A DNA stretch of 64,000 nt from assembly GCF_008370685.1 (NCBI RefSeq), contig NZ_VTZU01000022.1, positions 1 to 64,000 of the forward strand, given 5' to 3'. The stretch is from Aquimarina sp. RZ0 (GTDB lineage Bacteria; Bacteroidota; Bacteroidia; Flavobacteriales; Flavobacteriaceae). The notes beneath the pieces are model-generated. The model made no database searches. It was not told where the DNA came from and saw only the letters and a list, made by a program, of their open reading frames with translations. Both the position numbers and the translations under genes were made by a program. This document shows, one piece after another, positions 55,505 to 64,000 of the stretch (position 1 is the stretch's first letter; the number at the start of each line of letters is the position of its first letter).

Positions 55505-55705
55505 ATGGCAATTGTTAAAGTAATAGAGGTAATCGCAAGTTCTGAAAAAGGCTGGGAAGATGCTACCAAAAATGGCATAAAACAAGCTGGAAAAACAGTA
55601 AAAAATATTCTATCCGCCTGGGTTTCTGATCAAAAAGTCATTGTAAAAGATAATGAGGTAACAGAATTTCGAGTAAATCTTAAAATATCTTTTGAGATAA
55701 AATAA
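55505..55705 (+). CDS. Dodecin family flavin-binding protein
   Basis: 66 residues, normal dodecin length. It shows VIEVIASSEKGWEDATKNGI and the AWVSDQKVIVKDN segment with the flavin-stacking Trp. Dodecamers store flavin. It is monocistronic, with its own terminator at 55726. Confidence 0.95.
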   Translation: MAIVKVIEVIASSEKGWEDATKNGIKQAGKTVKNILSAWVSDQKVIVKDNEVTEFRVNLKISFEIK

Positions 55706-55725
55706 AGATTTATTTTTTAAAATAT

Positions 55726-55757
55726 AAAAAGCATCCTACTTTTTTAGGATGCTTTTT
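55726..55757 (+). terminator. Terminator of the dodecin gene
   Basis: AAAAAGCATCCTA (55726-55738) pairs perfectly with TAGGATGCTTTTT (55745-55757). Confidence 0.88.
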
Positions 55758-55789
55758 ATATTTTTAGAGATTACTTAAAAATTATTCCA

Positions 55790-57895
55790 GTGAAATATTT
55801 ATTATTAATCATATTAGCATTATTATTTACGACCTGCACAAGTCAAAATAAAACACCTATGGAACAACACCCATACACAAATGACCTTATTCAAGAAACA
55901 AGCCCTTATTTATTACAACACGCACACAATCCGGTGAATTGGAAACCCTGGGGAGAAGATGCGCTAGAAAAGGCTAAAGAAGAGAATAAATTGATTATTG
56001 TAAGTATTGGCTATGCCGCGTGCCACTGGTGTCATGTCATGGAACATGAAAGTTTTGAAGATCCCAAAGTCGCAGAACTCATGAATGCAAACTATGTGAA
56101 TATAAAAGTTGACAGAGAAGAACGACCAGATGTTGATCAGGTATATATGAGTGCTGTACAACTGATGACAGGAAGTGGTGGCTGGCCCTTAAATATGATT
56201 ACATTACCTGATGGAAGACCTGTCTGGGGAGGTACCTATTTCCCTAAAGGAAAATGGGTCGAGGCATTAAAACAAATTTCTGATCTGTACACTACCCAAC
56301 CAGAAAAGCTTATAGAATATGCAGACAAACTGGAAGAAGGGATCAAATCTGTTGATATCATCGAAGTTAATGAAGATGAGATCAGTTTTGACACTCAATT
56401 TATTGAAGCGTCAGTAACAGAATGGAGTTCTGTATTTGACCATCAAAAAGGAGGTACAAAACGAGTGCCTAAATTTATGATGCCCAATAATTATCATTTT
56501 CTGCTAAGATATGCGCATCAGACAAAAAATACTGAACTCAAGGATTTTGTAAACAATACGCTTACCAAGATATCATATGGTGGCGTTTATGATCATGTAG
56601 GAGGAGGATTTTCCAGATATTCTACAGATGATAAATGGCATGTGCCACATTTTGAAAAAATGCTTTATGATAATGCTCAGTTGGTAAGTTTATATTCTGA
56701 TGCGTATCTGGCTAGTAAGAATTCATGGTACAAAGATGTCGTATATGAAACATTAGAATTTGTTTCTAGAGAGCTTACTACTAGCGAAGGAGCTTTTTAC
56801 TCTTCACTCGATGCCGATAGTAACACCCCAGAGGGAGAATTAGAAGAAGGCGCATTTTATGTTTGGACAAAAGAAGAACTCACCTTACTATTAGGTGATG
56901 ATTATACGCTCTTTTCTAACTATTACAATATCAATTCTTATGGATTATGGGAAAAAGGCAACTATGTTTTAATACGAAAAGATAGTAATGATGAATTTTC
57001 AAAAGAGAACAATATTGACCAAGAGCAGTTACACAATAAACTAATAACCTGGAAAAATATTTTGTTAACTGAGCGCGAAAAACGTTCCAGACCAAGATTG
57101 GATGACAAAACACTTACTTCATGGAATGCCCTAATGCTCAAAGGGTATCTGGATGCGTATAGGGTTTTTGGAGAACAGCGTTTTCTGGATGCAGCTTTAC
57201 ACAATGCTAATTTTATAAAAGACAAACAATTACAAGCTGACAATTCATTATTACATAGCTACAAAAAAGGAAAAAGTACAATTAATGGATACTTGGAAGA
57301 TTATTCATCTGTAATTGACGCATTTATTACCTTATACCAAAACACTTTTGATCAGCAATGGCTGGAGATCTCAGAAAGACTTGCCGCCTATACGTATACT
57401 CATTTTTATGATCCAAAAAAGTCTTTATTTTACTTTACTTCTGATCTAGATCCTAAACTGATTACCCGTACCACAGAATTCACAGACAATGTTATACCAG
57501 CCTCTAATTCTATTATGGCAAAAAATTTATTCTTATTATACCATTATACTGATAACAGGAAATACCTAGAGACCAGTAAACAAATGCTTCATAGTGTCAA
57601 ACCACAAATACAAAGTTATGCTTCAGGATATTCTAATTGGCTAGATCTTATGCTAAATTATGCCGCAGAATTCTATGAAGTAGTGACTGTCGGAGATGAA
57701 CTATCATCAAAAATAAAAGAAATCAATAAAAACTATATTCCAAACAAACTCATGGCGGGGAGTTTCTCTGAATCTGAATCTCCTCTATTGAAGAATAGAT
57801 TCGTAGAAAATAAAACATTAATCTACATATGTATCGATAACTCCTGTAAATACCCTGTAGAAGATGTTAATCAAGCTTTTAGTTTTATAAAATGA
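55790..57895 (+). CDS. DUF255/YyaL-type thioredoxin-like lipoprotein
   Basis: 701 residues from GTG 55790. The signal peptide ends in LFTTC, so it is a likely lipoprotein, and this supports the GTG start. The N-terminal thioredoxin-like domain has [15 protein letters not shown] with CHWC in place of the CxxC of thioredoxins. The rest is a six-hairpin glycosidase-like region ([23 protein letters not shown]). The family is related to spermatogenesis protein SPATA20. The substrate is unknown. The lipoprotein anchor is unusual, since many homologues are cytoplasmic. Confidence 0.9.
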   Translation: MKYLLLIILALLFTTCTSQNKTPMEQHPYTNDLIQETSPYLLQHAHNPVNWKPWGEDALEKAKEENKLIIVSIGYAACHWCHVMEHESFEDPKVAELMNANYVNIKVDREERPDVDQVYMSAVQLMTGSGGWPLNMITLPDGRPVWGGTYFPKGKWVEALKQISDLYTTQPEKLIEYADKLEEGIKSVDIIEVNEDEISFDTQFIEASVTEWSSVFDHQKGGTKRVPKFMMPNNYHFLLRYAHQTKNTELKDFVNNTLTKISYGGVYDHVGGGFSRYSTDDKWHVPHFEKMLYDNAQLVSLYSDAYLASKNSWYKDVVYETLEFVSRELTTSEGAFYSSLDADSNTPEGELEEGAFYVWTKEELTLLLGDDYTLFSNYYNINSYGLWEKGNYVLIRKDSNDEFSKENNIDQEQLHNKLITWKNILLTEREKRSRPRLDDKTLTSWNALMLKGYLDAYRVFGEQRFLDAALHNANFIKDKQLQADNSLLHSYKKGKSTINGYLEDYSSVIDAFITLYQNTFDQQWLEISERLAAYTYTHFYDPKKSLFYFTSDLDPKLITRTTEFTDNVIPASNSIMAKNLFLLYHYTDNRKYLETSKQMLHSVKPQIQSYASGYSNWLDLMLNYAAEFYEVVTVGDELSSKIKEINKNYIPNKLMAGSFSESESPLLKNRFVENKTLIYICIDNSCKYPVEDVNQAFSFIK

Positions 57896-58112
57896 TGTTT
57901 TTTCCTACAAATTATATCGTTTTCGCTCAAGAAAATACTGTTTTACCGTAAAATTCCTATGTGATATATTTAAAAAAACCTTTTGTTTTAACAAAAAAAA
58001 TAATCAAAAAAGAAGAAGTATTGACATATTCGCAAAAATGCTACTTAAAAACCGTTTTTTTCGTGTTTAATCTCCATAATTTCTTATATTTATTGAACTA
58101 AATCTATACACC

Positions 58113-58820
58113 GTGAGAAAAATACTACATATTTTATTTTTGATAATTTCGCCTGCTCTGTTTGCGCAACTTCCGCAATCTTTATTAAAGCCGGCAAAAA
58201 GAGTTGCAATGTTTGATGATTATGAAGGTTCAATCTTTTCGTCTCTTCGCTACAAAGAAGCAAGTGTCATCGATGAAAAGTCAGGAACCTTTGATGCTAA
58301 ACTCAGATATAATATATTTTCTGATGCTTTAGAGTTTAAGAAAGCAAATAATGAACTCTTTAAAATAGTGAAAAGCCCTACTACACATGCTAGAATTGAT
58401 GGTGATTACTATTACTATTGTGAATTTAAAACACAAAGAGGATCAGCAAGATCTGGTTATTATGTACTTGTAGAACTAAATGAGAGGTATCGAATTTATA
58501 AAAGATACACCTTAGATGTGATTGAACCAGACAAGAAAGGTTCTGTTAGTGGAACATCAGCTCCAGGAAGGGTTAAAACCATTACTACTTATTATATAGA
58601 AGAAAGAGGTCTTATTATGGAGTTACCGATGAACAGGAAGTCGCTATTAGCTTCTTTTAGTGATAAGGAAACTGAATTGAAAGCCTACATAAAGAAAGAA
58701 AAGATAAAAGTTAGAAAAGAAGAAGACCTTATTAGGCTTGTATCCAGATATAATGCACTTAAAAGTAGTGACTCTAGCCCGTCACGAAGTCTTTTAAGTA
58801 ATAGGGATCGAAGAAACTAA
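58113..58820 (+). CDS. Secreted protein of unknown function
   Basis: 235 residues from GTG 58113, with signal peptide MRKILHILFLIISPALFAQ. The mature part is beta-rich (SIFSSLRYKEASVIDEKSG, DGDYYYYCEFKTQRG) with a charged C-terminal segment. No family was recognised. Its last 47 nt overlap the 3' end of tsaB on the other strand. Confidence 0.75.
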   Translation: MRKILHILFLIISPALFAQLPQSLLKPAKRVAMFDDYEGSIFSSLRYKEASVIDEKSGTFDAKLRYNIFSDALEFKKANNELFKIVKSPTTHARIDGDYYYYCEFKTQRGSARSGYYVLVELNERYRIYKRYTLDVIEPDKKGSVSGTSAPGRVKTITTYYIEERGLIMELPMNRKSLLASFSDKETELKAYIKKEKIKVRKEEDLIRLVSRYNALKSSDSSPSRSLLSNRDRRN

Positions 58821-59433
58821 CATCTTCGAATTCTTTTCTCAAAAATTTCGAATAACTTAATGTTGCCATCTCATTAGCAGATGGCAATTTTTTTTTGATA
58901 AATTCTGCATTAGTATCCAGACAAATTTCAGAAAACTTAGTAACACCATTACCTATGAAATACACTTTATTTTTTACTAAATATTCGCTAAAAGAAGCCT
59001 CTGATAGGATTTCAGCTTCAGTTGATCTTATTTGCTTATGATTATTAGAAAATACAGCCGAATACACCTCCATTCTACGAGCATCTAGCATTGGGATAAT
59101 ATACCCTTCTTTGTTCTGTACTTGTAAAGCTAATGAATGCAAGGTAGGTATCGAAATTAAAGGAATATCTAATGCATAGCATAATCCTTTTGCCGCAGAA
59201 ACTCCAATTCTTAGTCCTGTGTATGAACCGGGACCTTTACTCACTGCAATAGCTTCTACATCTCTCAAAACTATCCCAGATTTCTTAACAACAATGTCTA
59301 TGAAATTATGTAAGCGTTCTGCATGAGAATATTTAGTATCATAATCTTCTTTTAACTCAATCAATTTTCCGTTTTTTGCCAGCGCAACAGAACAATTGGT
59401 GGTCGAAGTTTCTATACAAAGTATATAAGCCAT
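58774..59433 (-). CDS. tsaB: tRNA t6A modification protein TsaB
   Basis: 219 residues from ATG 59433. It shows ILCIETSTTNCSVAL, SKGPGSYTGLRIGVSAAKGL and IPMLDARRMEVYSAVF, diagnostic of TsaB (YeaZ). It joins TsaD and TsaE to make t6A37 on tRNAs that decode ANN codons. It lies after the efflux cluster on the same strand; the gap to the adaptor gene is 40 nt. Confidence 0.95.
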   Translation of the reverse strand: MAYILCIETSTTNCSVALAKNGKLIELKEDYDTKYSHAERLHNFIDIVVKKSGIVLRDVEAIAVSKGPGSYTGLRIGVSAAKGLCYALDIPLISIPTLHSLALQVQNKEGYIIPMLDARRMEVYSAVFSNNHKQIRSTEAEILSEASFSEYLVKNKVYFIGNGVTKFSEICLDTNAEFIKKKLPSANEMATLSYSKFLRKEFEDVSFFDPYYLKDFVTG

Positions 59434-59473
59434 CAATAAAAATTTAAGCCAAAGATAGCCAATTATGCTGAAT

Positions 59474-60748
59474 TTATTTACCCTTATCCTCTACTTTAGG
59501 CGTTACCTTATCACCTGTTTTTAGTATTTTGGTAACTACATTATATGGGCCAGTAATCACTTCTTCTCCTCCCAGTAAACCTTTTGTAATTTCTATATTA
59601 CTATCATCCTGAATACCGGTTTCAATAACGCGAAGTTTTGCTGTTCCTCCTTCTTTAATAAATACGCATTCAAATTTTTGATCAGATTCCTTAAGTTTTT
59701 CTTTTGTATATGATCTTTTTGCAGCACTTGATGTATCACTTTTGATCACTATTGCACTAATCGGTACTCCTATAACATTTTCTTTCTTATTTGTAATAAC
59801 ATCTACTGTAGCCGTCATTCCTGGTCTAAAAGGTGAATAATTTTCTGGTTTATCCTTTAATAAATCCAGATAAGATTTTTCTACTATACGAACTTTTACT
59901 TTAAAATTTGTTACCTGATCAGCACTCAGCGTGCTTTCTGCAGAATTCGCTATTTCTGTAACCAATCCTTTAAACTTCTTCTTTAAATAAGCATCTACTT
60001 CGACAATGGTAGAATCTCCAACCTCTATTTTTACAATATCATTTTCATTAACATCTACCTCTACCTCCATATTACTGAGGTTTGCCACCCTCATAATTTC
60101 TGTCCCTGCCATCTGCTGAGTCCCCACTACACGTTCTCCCAGTTCTACAGATAGCTTAGAAATAGTTCCGCTCATCGGTGCATAAATAGTAGTTCTATTC
60201 AGATTGTCTTTTGCTTCGTTTACTGTTGCCTGGGCACTACGAACACTAAAATACGCAGACTTTTTGGCAGCTTCAGCTACTTCATATGCTGATACAGACC
60301 GATCCCACTCTGCTTTAGAAATTACACCTTTATCAAATAACTCTTTATTGCGCTCATAATTTAATTTTGCTTCTTTAAGACTTGCCTGGGACTGCTGCAA
60401 TCCCGCTCTTACATTTTCTAATGCTGCCTGAGATCTATTCAATCCGGATTGTATAATATCTGGATTAATACGTACCAAAAGATCTCCTTTTTTTACCTGT
60501 TGCCCTTCTTTGACTGGCAATTCTATAATTTCTCCAGAGACTTCAGAAGATAACTTGACTTCTACTTCTGGTTGAATTTTTCCTGTTGCTGCAACGGTTT
60601 CAATAATATTTATTTTTTCGATCTTAGCTATCTCGACAGCTTTGCTATTTCCATCTTTACCAAACCATCCTGCTTTTTTACCCAGGACAAGTCCAATAAT
60701 TACAATGACAACAATGCTTAGAATGATTAGTAAAGTTTTTCTATTCAT
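59474..60748 (-). CDS. Efflux membrane fusion protein (MacA/HlyD-like), paralogue 2
   Basis: 424 residues. N-terminal anchor helix (LLIILSIVVIVIIGLVL), lipoyl-like halves (VSGEIIELPVKEGQQVKKGD), a helical hairpin, and beta-barrel domains (AKLRVIETGIQDDSNIEITK). It bridges an inner-membrane transporter and TolC. It follows tolC on the same strand (76-nt gap). The other adaptor (62425) lies on the opposite side of tolC, so this one may serve the same pump or a second transporter encoded elsewhere. Confidence 0.9.
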   Translation of the reverse strand: MNRKTLLIILSIVVIVIIGLVLGKKAGWFGKDGNSKAVEIAKIEKINIIETVAATGKIQPEVEVKLSSEVSGEIIELPVKEGQQVKKGDLLVRINPDIIQSGLNRSQAALENVRAGLQQSQASLKEAKLNYERNKELFDKGVISKAEWDRSVSAYEVAEAAKKSAYFSVRSAQATVNEAKDNLNRTTIYAPMSGTISKLSVELGERVVGTQQMAGTEIMRVANLSNMEVEVDVNENDIVKIEVGDSTIVEVDAYLKKKFKGLVTEIANSAESTLSADQVTNFKVKVRIVEKSYLDLLKDKPENYSPFRPGMTATVDVITNKKENVIGVPISAIVIKSDTSSAAKRSYTKEKLKESDQKFECVFIKEGGTAKLRVIETGIQDDSNIEITKGLLGGEEVITGPYNVVTKILKTGDKVTPKVEDKGK

Positions 60749-60824
60749 GACTTGCTTTAAAAATTAATTTTGCTCTATGAAAGTACAATCTTTGTGGTTG
60801 CAGCCCAAATAGAAAGCTGCTTAT

Positions 60825-62276
60825 TTATAGTTTTATATCTGCTAATTTAATTCCAAAAAAAAGTTCTAATACTTTTATTTTAAAAATATAATCGAACTTT
60901 GCCTGTACGGCATTACTTTGTGCATTCTCTAATCTAAATTTAGATTGGCTAAAATCAAACGCATTCGTTAAGCCTACATCATAACGATCCTTCGCATATT
61001 CGTACGCTCTTTCTTGTGCTTTTACTGCTACTTGCGAAGCTTCATATGCTTCTGCAGAACCCTTGGCATCAACAAACGCCTGATATATATTACTATCCAA
61101 ATCCAATGCTGCCTGTTCTAACTGAAAATCAGCACGTTTTACATTTATCATACTGCGCTTTACATTATTTTTTGAAGCAAAGCCATTAAAAATTGGAACA
61201 TTTAAGGATACTCCATATGAAATACCATCATTAAGATATAATTGCTTAATAAATGATTGAGGACCAATTTCATTTATCAAAAGATTAGGTTGTCTATTTA
61301 TGACTACATCACCTGTAGTTTGAACAAAGCCAATTTCAGTATCTGTAAAGGGATTATCAGGATCTATACCTCCTGGTACAAATCTATTACTCCCAAGTTC
61401 TCTTGTGCCATAACTAAATGATCCATTAAGTGTAGGGTAATACGCTCCTTTGGCTATTTGTAAATCCTTTTCAGCTATTAATCTATTTTGTTCTGCGATT
61501 TGCACTTCATATCTGGATTCTCTTGCTGTAGATCTTATTTCTTCGACCGATTTATCTAATATATTTGCATTCGGTACCAAATATTCTTGTTCTGCAATAT
61601 CAAAACCTTTATAATCTTTAATTAATAGTGTCTGTGCAAGACTAACGCGAGCTATTAATACAGCATTTTCTGCTTGCACAATTCTAGTTAGTTCATCTGC
61701 AGAAGTTGCTTCTATTTCCAGGAGATCTCCTTGAGGCAACACACCTGCATCCACTAGATCCTTGGTTCGCTTTAGTTGTTCTAAAGTAATCTCATGTTGT
61801 TTCTCTATTACTTTTAGAGATTCTTTATTTAGTAATACCTGCAAATAACTATTTGCCACAAATAGCGCTATATCATCCTTAGATTTCCCAAGGTTATACT
61901 GATTTAATAATCTATTTATTTTTGCCCTTTGCAGACGTCTTACATTTCTCAATCCATCAAACAAGGTAATTCCAACCCCAACACCATAACTAGAGTTTCG
62001 GAACGTTGCAGTTCTGTTGGTACCCGTAATTGGATCTGGACTCAATCCAGAACTCCAAGTATTACCAGCATTTGCATTAAGACTAGGTAAAAGCGCACCA
62101 ATAGCATCACTTTTATCAATCTCAGAAGCCTCTAAATTCAGAACTGATTGTTTAATCGTTATATTATTTTCTAAAGCATATTCTACACACTCTCGCAATG
62201 TCCACTTCTTTTCTTGTGCCTGAGTAGCAAAAATCCCAAAGAGGGCGCAGCATATAATTGAAATTTTAATTTTCAT
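60825..62276 (-). CDS. TolC-family outer-membrane efflux protein
   Basis: 483 residues. Signal peptide, then WTLRECVEYALENNITIKQS, a TolC N-terminal hallmark, two homologous halves with helical and barrel segments, and YDVGLTNAFDFSQSKFRLENA near the C-terminus. It forms the outer-membrane exit duct. It sits between two adaptor genes and downstream of an ABC permease. Confidence 0.94.
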   Translation of the reverse strand: MKIKISIICCALFGIFATQAQEKKWTLRECVEYALENNITIKQSVLNLEASEIDKSDAIGALLPSLNANAGNTWSSGLSPDPITGTNRTATFRNSSYGVGVGITLFDGLRNVRRLQRAKINRLLNQYNLGKSKDDIALFVANSYLQVLLNKESLKVIEKQHEITLEQLKRTKDLVDAGVLPQGDLLEIEATSADELTRIVQAENAVLIARVSLAQTLLIKDYKGFDIAEQEYLVPNANILDKSVEEIRSTARESRYEVQIAEQNRLIAEKDLQIAKGAYYPTLNGSFSYGTRELGSNRFVPGGIDPDNPFTDTEIGFVQTTGDVVINRQPNLLINEIGPQSFIKQLYLNDGISYGVSLNVPIFNGFASKNNVKRSMINVKRADFQLEQAALDLDSNIYQAFVDAKGSAEAYEASQVAVKAQERAYEYAKDRYDVGLTNAFDFSQSKFRLENAQSNAVQAKFDYIFKIKVLELFFGIKLADIKL

Positions 62277-62424
62277 CTGTTTTTCTTTAATTTTTTCAAA
62301 GGTCAGATGGAATTCCCCAATAGATTATTAAATTATCAAATAACAAAATTACCATTTGGTTCATCTCATAATACCTTATAAGTATATAATTGATCGATGT
62401 TGTTACAGTTAATATTAAAAAAAA

Positions 62425-63537
62425 TTAATTTGTAAATTCTGGCTTCTTTATTTGATTCCAAACTTTTACCTTATCCTCTTTAGCGATCCCACTTTTGATC
62501 TCTACATTTATCCCATCGCTAATTCCTAATTCTATATCTCTGTTTTCAAATTTTTGCTCTCCAACAGCAACTTCTACAAAAGGTTTCTGTGTTTTAGGAT
62601 CATACTGAATTAAAGCTTCTTTTAATGCCATAACACTATCTACTTTTGCCAAAATAATAGAAGCATTGGCACTTAATCCAGCACGTATAAAAGTGGTATC
62701 TTTTTTATCCAAAGTACCTTTAATTTCAAATTGAATAGCTCCATTTTCTTCTTTTCCTTTTGGAGCAATATAATCTAGAACTGCATTGAATTTCTTATTT
62801 TCTATGGCTCCGACGGTTATTTCTAAAGGTAAATTTTCTTTAATTTTCCCTACTTCACTTTCATCTACTTTCCCTTCAAAAATCATTTTACCGACATCAG
62901 CGATGGCGGCAATCGTAGTTCCGTCATTAAAATTATTAGATTCTATCACCTGATTTCCTTCTTTAACAGGGATTTCTAAAACCATTCCTGTTACTGTAGA
63001 TCGTATTAAGGTATTAGCAGCACTCCCCAGACCTTTGGCTGTACCTGTTTTTACAATCTGATAATTCTGCTGCGCTGCCTCATAACTTTGTTTTGCCTGT
63101 TTATATGACACATCTACTCCATCAAATTCATTTGCAGAAATTACCCCTTTATCAAAAAGTTCTTTCTGTCGGCGATATATTTTCTCTTGATTATCCAGAG
63201 CTATTTTTGCCGTTTGCACCGCATTTTTACCACTTTGTAACGAAGAAACATTGGGGATCACTCTAATTTTAGCAATTAAATCGCCTGATTTTATCTGATC
63301 TCCAGCTTCGATATAAATTTCTTCAATAATACCAGAGATATTCGGTTTTATCAACACTTCTTCTTTTGGCACAATACTGCCTGTTGCTACTGTTTTCTTT
63401 ATAATAGTTTCTGTTGTGCTTTGCTCCGTTTTATAGGTAACTGGATCTTCCTGATTCTTTTGGTATAAATAATACAAAGCTCCTCCGAATACAACAACAA
63501 TTAGAAGTAAGATAATAATAGTTACAGTTTTTTTCAT
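62425..63537 (-). CDS. Efflux membrane fusion protein (MacA-like), paralogue 1
   Basis: 370 residues. Anchor helix (IIILLLIVVVFGGALYYLY), lipoyl-like part (ISGIIEEIYIEAGDQIKSGD), helical hairpin and a barrel end (NVEIKSGIAKEDKVKVWNQ). It follows the MacB-like permease gene by 60 nt, so the two most likely work together and with TolC. Confidence 0.93.
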   Translation of the reverse strand: MKKTVTIIILLLIVVVFGGALYYLYQKNQEDPVTYKTEQSTTETIIKKTVATGSIVPKEEVLIKPNISGIIEEIYIEAGDQIKSGDLIAKIRVIPNVSSLQSGKNAVQTAKIALDNQEKIYRRQKELFDKGVISANEFDGVDVSYKQAKQSYEAAQQNYQIVKTGTAKGLGSAANTLIRSTVTGMVLEIPVKEGNQVIESNNFNDGTTIAAIADVGKMIFEGKVDESEVGKIKENLPLEITVGAIENKKFNAVLDYIAPKGKEENGAIQFEIKGTLDKKDTTFIRAGLSANASIILAKVDSVMALKEALIQYDPKTQKPFVEVAVGEQKFENRDIELGISDGINVEIKSGIAKEDKVKVWNQIKKPEFTN

Positions 63538-63597
63538 TTTGGCATATATTGATTTTATTACTGTTTCAAGAACAGTAAAATTTGATTGATTTTTTAA

Positions 63598-64000
63598 TTA
63601 TTCTGCTCGTAGAGCATCTATAGGCTTTGTTTTTATTGCTACCTGAGCAGGTATTAATCCTGCTAAAAGTCCGCTTGATATTAAAATTAATAATGCTACA
63701 AAAACTACTGTAAGGTTTACACTAGGATTAGCAAACATAGTTTCTTCACTTGCTGGAACTCCTTCTAAAATTTTATTCACTAAAAAAATCACTCCAGTAG
63801 AAACTGCAATACCAGTCATCCCAGAAACAATTGTCAGAAAAATAGATTCTAGCAGAATCTGTCCACGAACAGACCAGGGAGAAGCCCCCAAGGCTCTTCG
63901 TATACCAATTTCTTTGGTTCTTTCTTTTACTACAATAAGCATGATATTACTAATACCAATAATACCTGACAACAGTACTAAAATACCAACAAAATAAGCA
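63598..64000 (-). CDS. MacB/FtsX-type ABC transporter permease, C-terminal part
   Basis: The gene continues past base 64000, and 134 residues are visible. It shows the FtsX-family pattern NIMLIVVKERTKEIGIRRAL followed by GASPWSVRGQILLE and two more membrane helices, ending KTKPIDALRAE. It is the inner-membrane part of a MacAB-TolC-type pump or a lipoprotein-type exporter. The ATPase and the rest of the permease lie outside the window. Confidence 0.93.
   Translation of the reverse strand, partial: AYFVGILVLLSGIIGISNIMLIVVKERTKEIGIRRALGASPWSVRGQILLESIFLTIVSGMTGIAVSTGVIFLVNKILEGVPASEETMFANPSVNLTVVFVALLILISSGLLAGLIPAQVAIKTKPIDALRAE

Overview
The window is AT-rich bacterial chromosome from a member of the Bacteroidota, most likely a marine Flavobacteriaceae close to Aquimarina (the genus is an inference). 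The evidence is TAnnTTTG promoters with an upstream TTG/TTTG element, no Shine-Dalgarno pattern, PorP/SprF, a DUF6089 porin-like protein, TPR sensor kinases of flavobacterial type, and the blocks tig/clpP/clpX and uppS/bamA/ompH/ompH/murI. No rRNA, tRNA or CRISPR array was seen.

Layout. 1-860: tail of an IS1595-type transposase and two tiny divergent genes that share a C-terminal PDGE-x-S-x-SNEE motif. 951-3714: TPR histidine kinase and NarL-type regulator. 4515-11725: an eight-gene same-strand cluster encoding an unrecognised beta-rich protein, a caspase-like protease, a TIR protein, three other membrane proteins, a lipoprotein with a von Willebrand-like fold, and a voltage-sensor channel with an RCK domain but no potassium filter. 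It looks like an undescribed cell-death or conflict system. 12000-15573: small accessory genes (YegP-like, DUF4236, Excalibur-type, Cys-rich) and an RloC-like zinc-hook ATPase that may be an anticodon nuclease. 16286-22985: ChlI/ChlD fusion, CobB/CbiA and CobN, which carry out consecutive steps of aerobic cobalamin synthesis. 23888-28887: secreted beta-helix protein, LysE exporter, DUF2797 and GH3-like proteins. 30002-45684: housekeeping genes (clpX, clpP, tig, an SGNH lipoprotein with a FadL-type porin, pdxJ, nadK, uppS, bamA, two ompH). 45773-54227: murI, a broken curlin-repeat gene, a LytTR two-component pair, a VWA lipoprotein and PorP/SprF. 54471-64000: Nfu, dodecin, a DUF255 thioredoxin-like lipoprotein, tsaB and a MacAB/TolC-type efflux cluster cut by the window end.

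Three non-coding signals stand out. First, a 160-bp foldback element occurs in three copies that read as identical (4097-4256, 46815-46974, and inverted at 29834-29993), with a diverged end at 23053. One copy sits in the signal peptide of the curlin gene, and removing it with one TTA restores a clean signal peptide. Second, a two-part direct-repeat motif (CTGAGGAT, and 23 nt later CTGAnGATTGT) lies at a fixed distance from a TTTG element upstream of three genes: 684, 4515 (first gene of the caspase/TIR cluster) and 12000. This suggests one regulon, possibly controlled by the neighbouring two-component pair. Third, a degenerate REP-like repeat decorates several gene ends.

Working model for 4515-11725 (inference): a sensor or regulator induces the cluster, the TIR and caspase-like enzymes act as signalling or effector enzymes, and the channel and other membrane proteins change membrane permeability. 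The nearby RloC-like gene fits a defence island.
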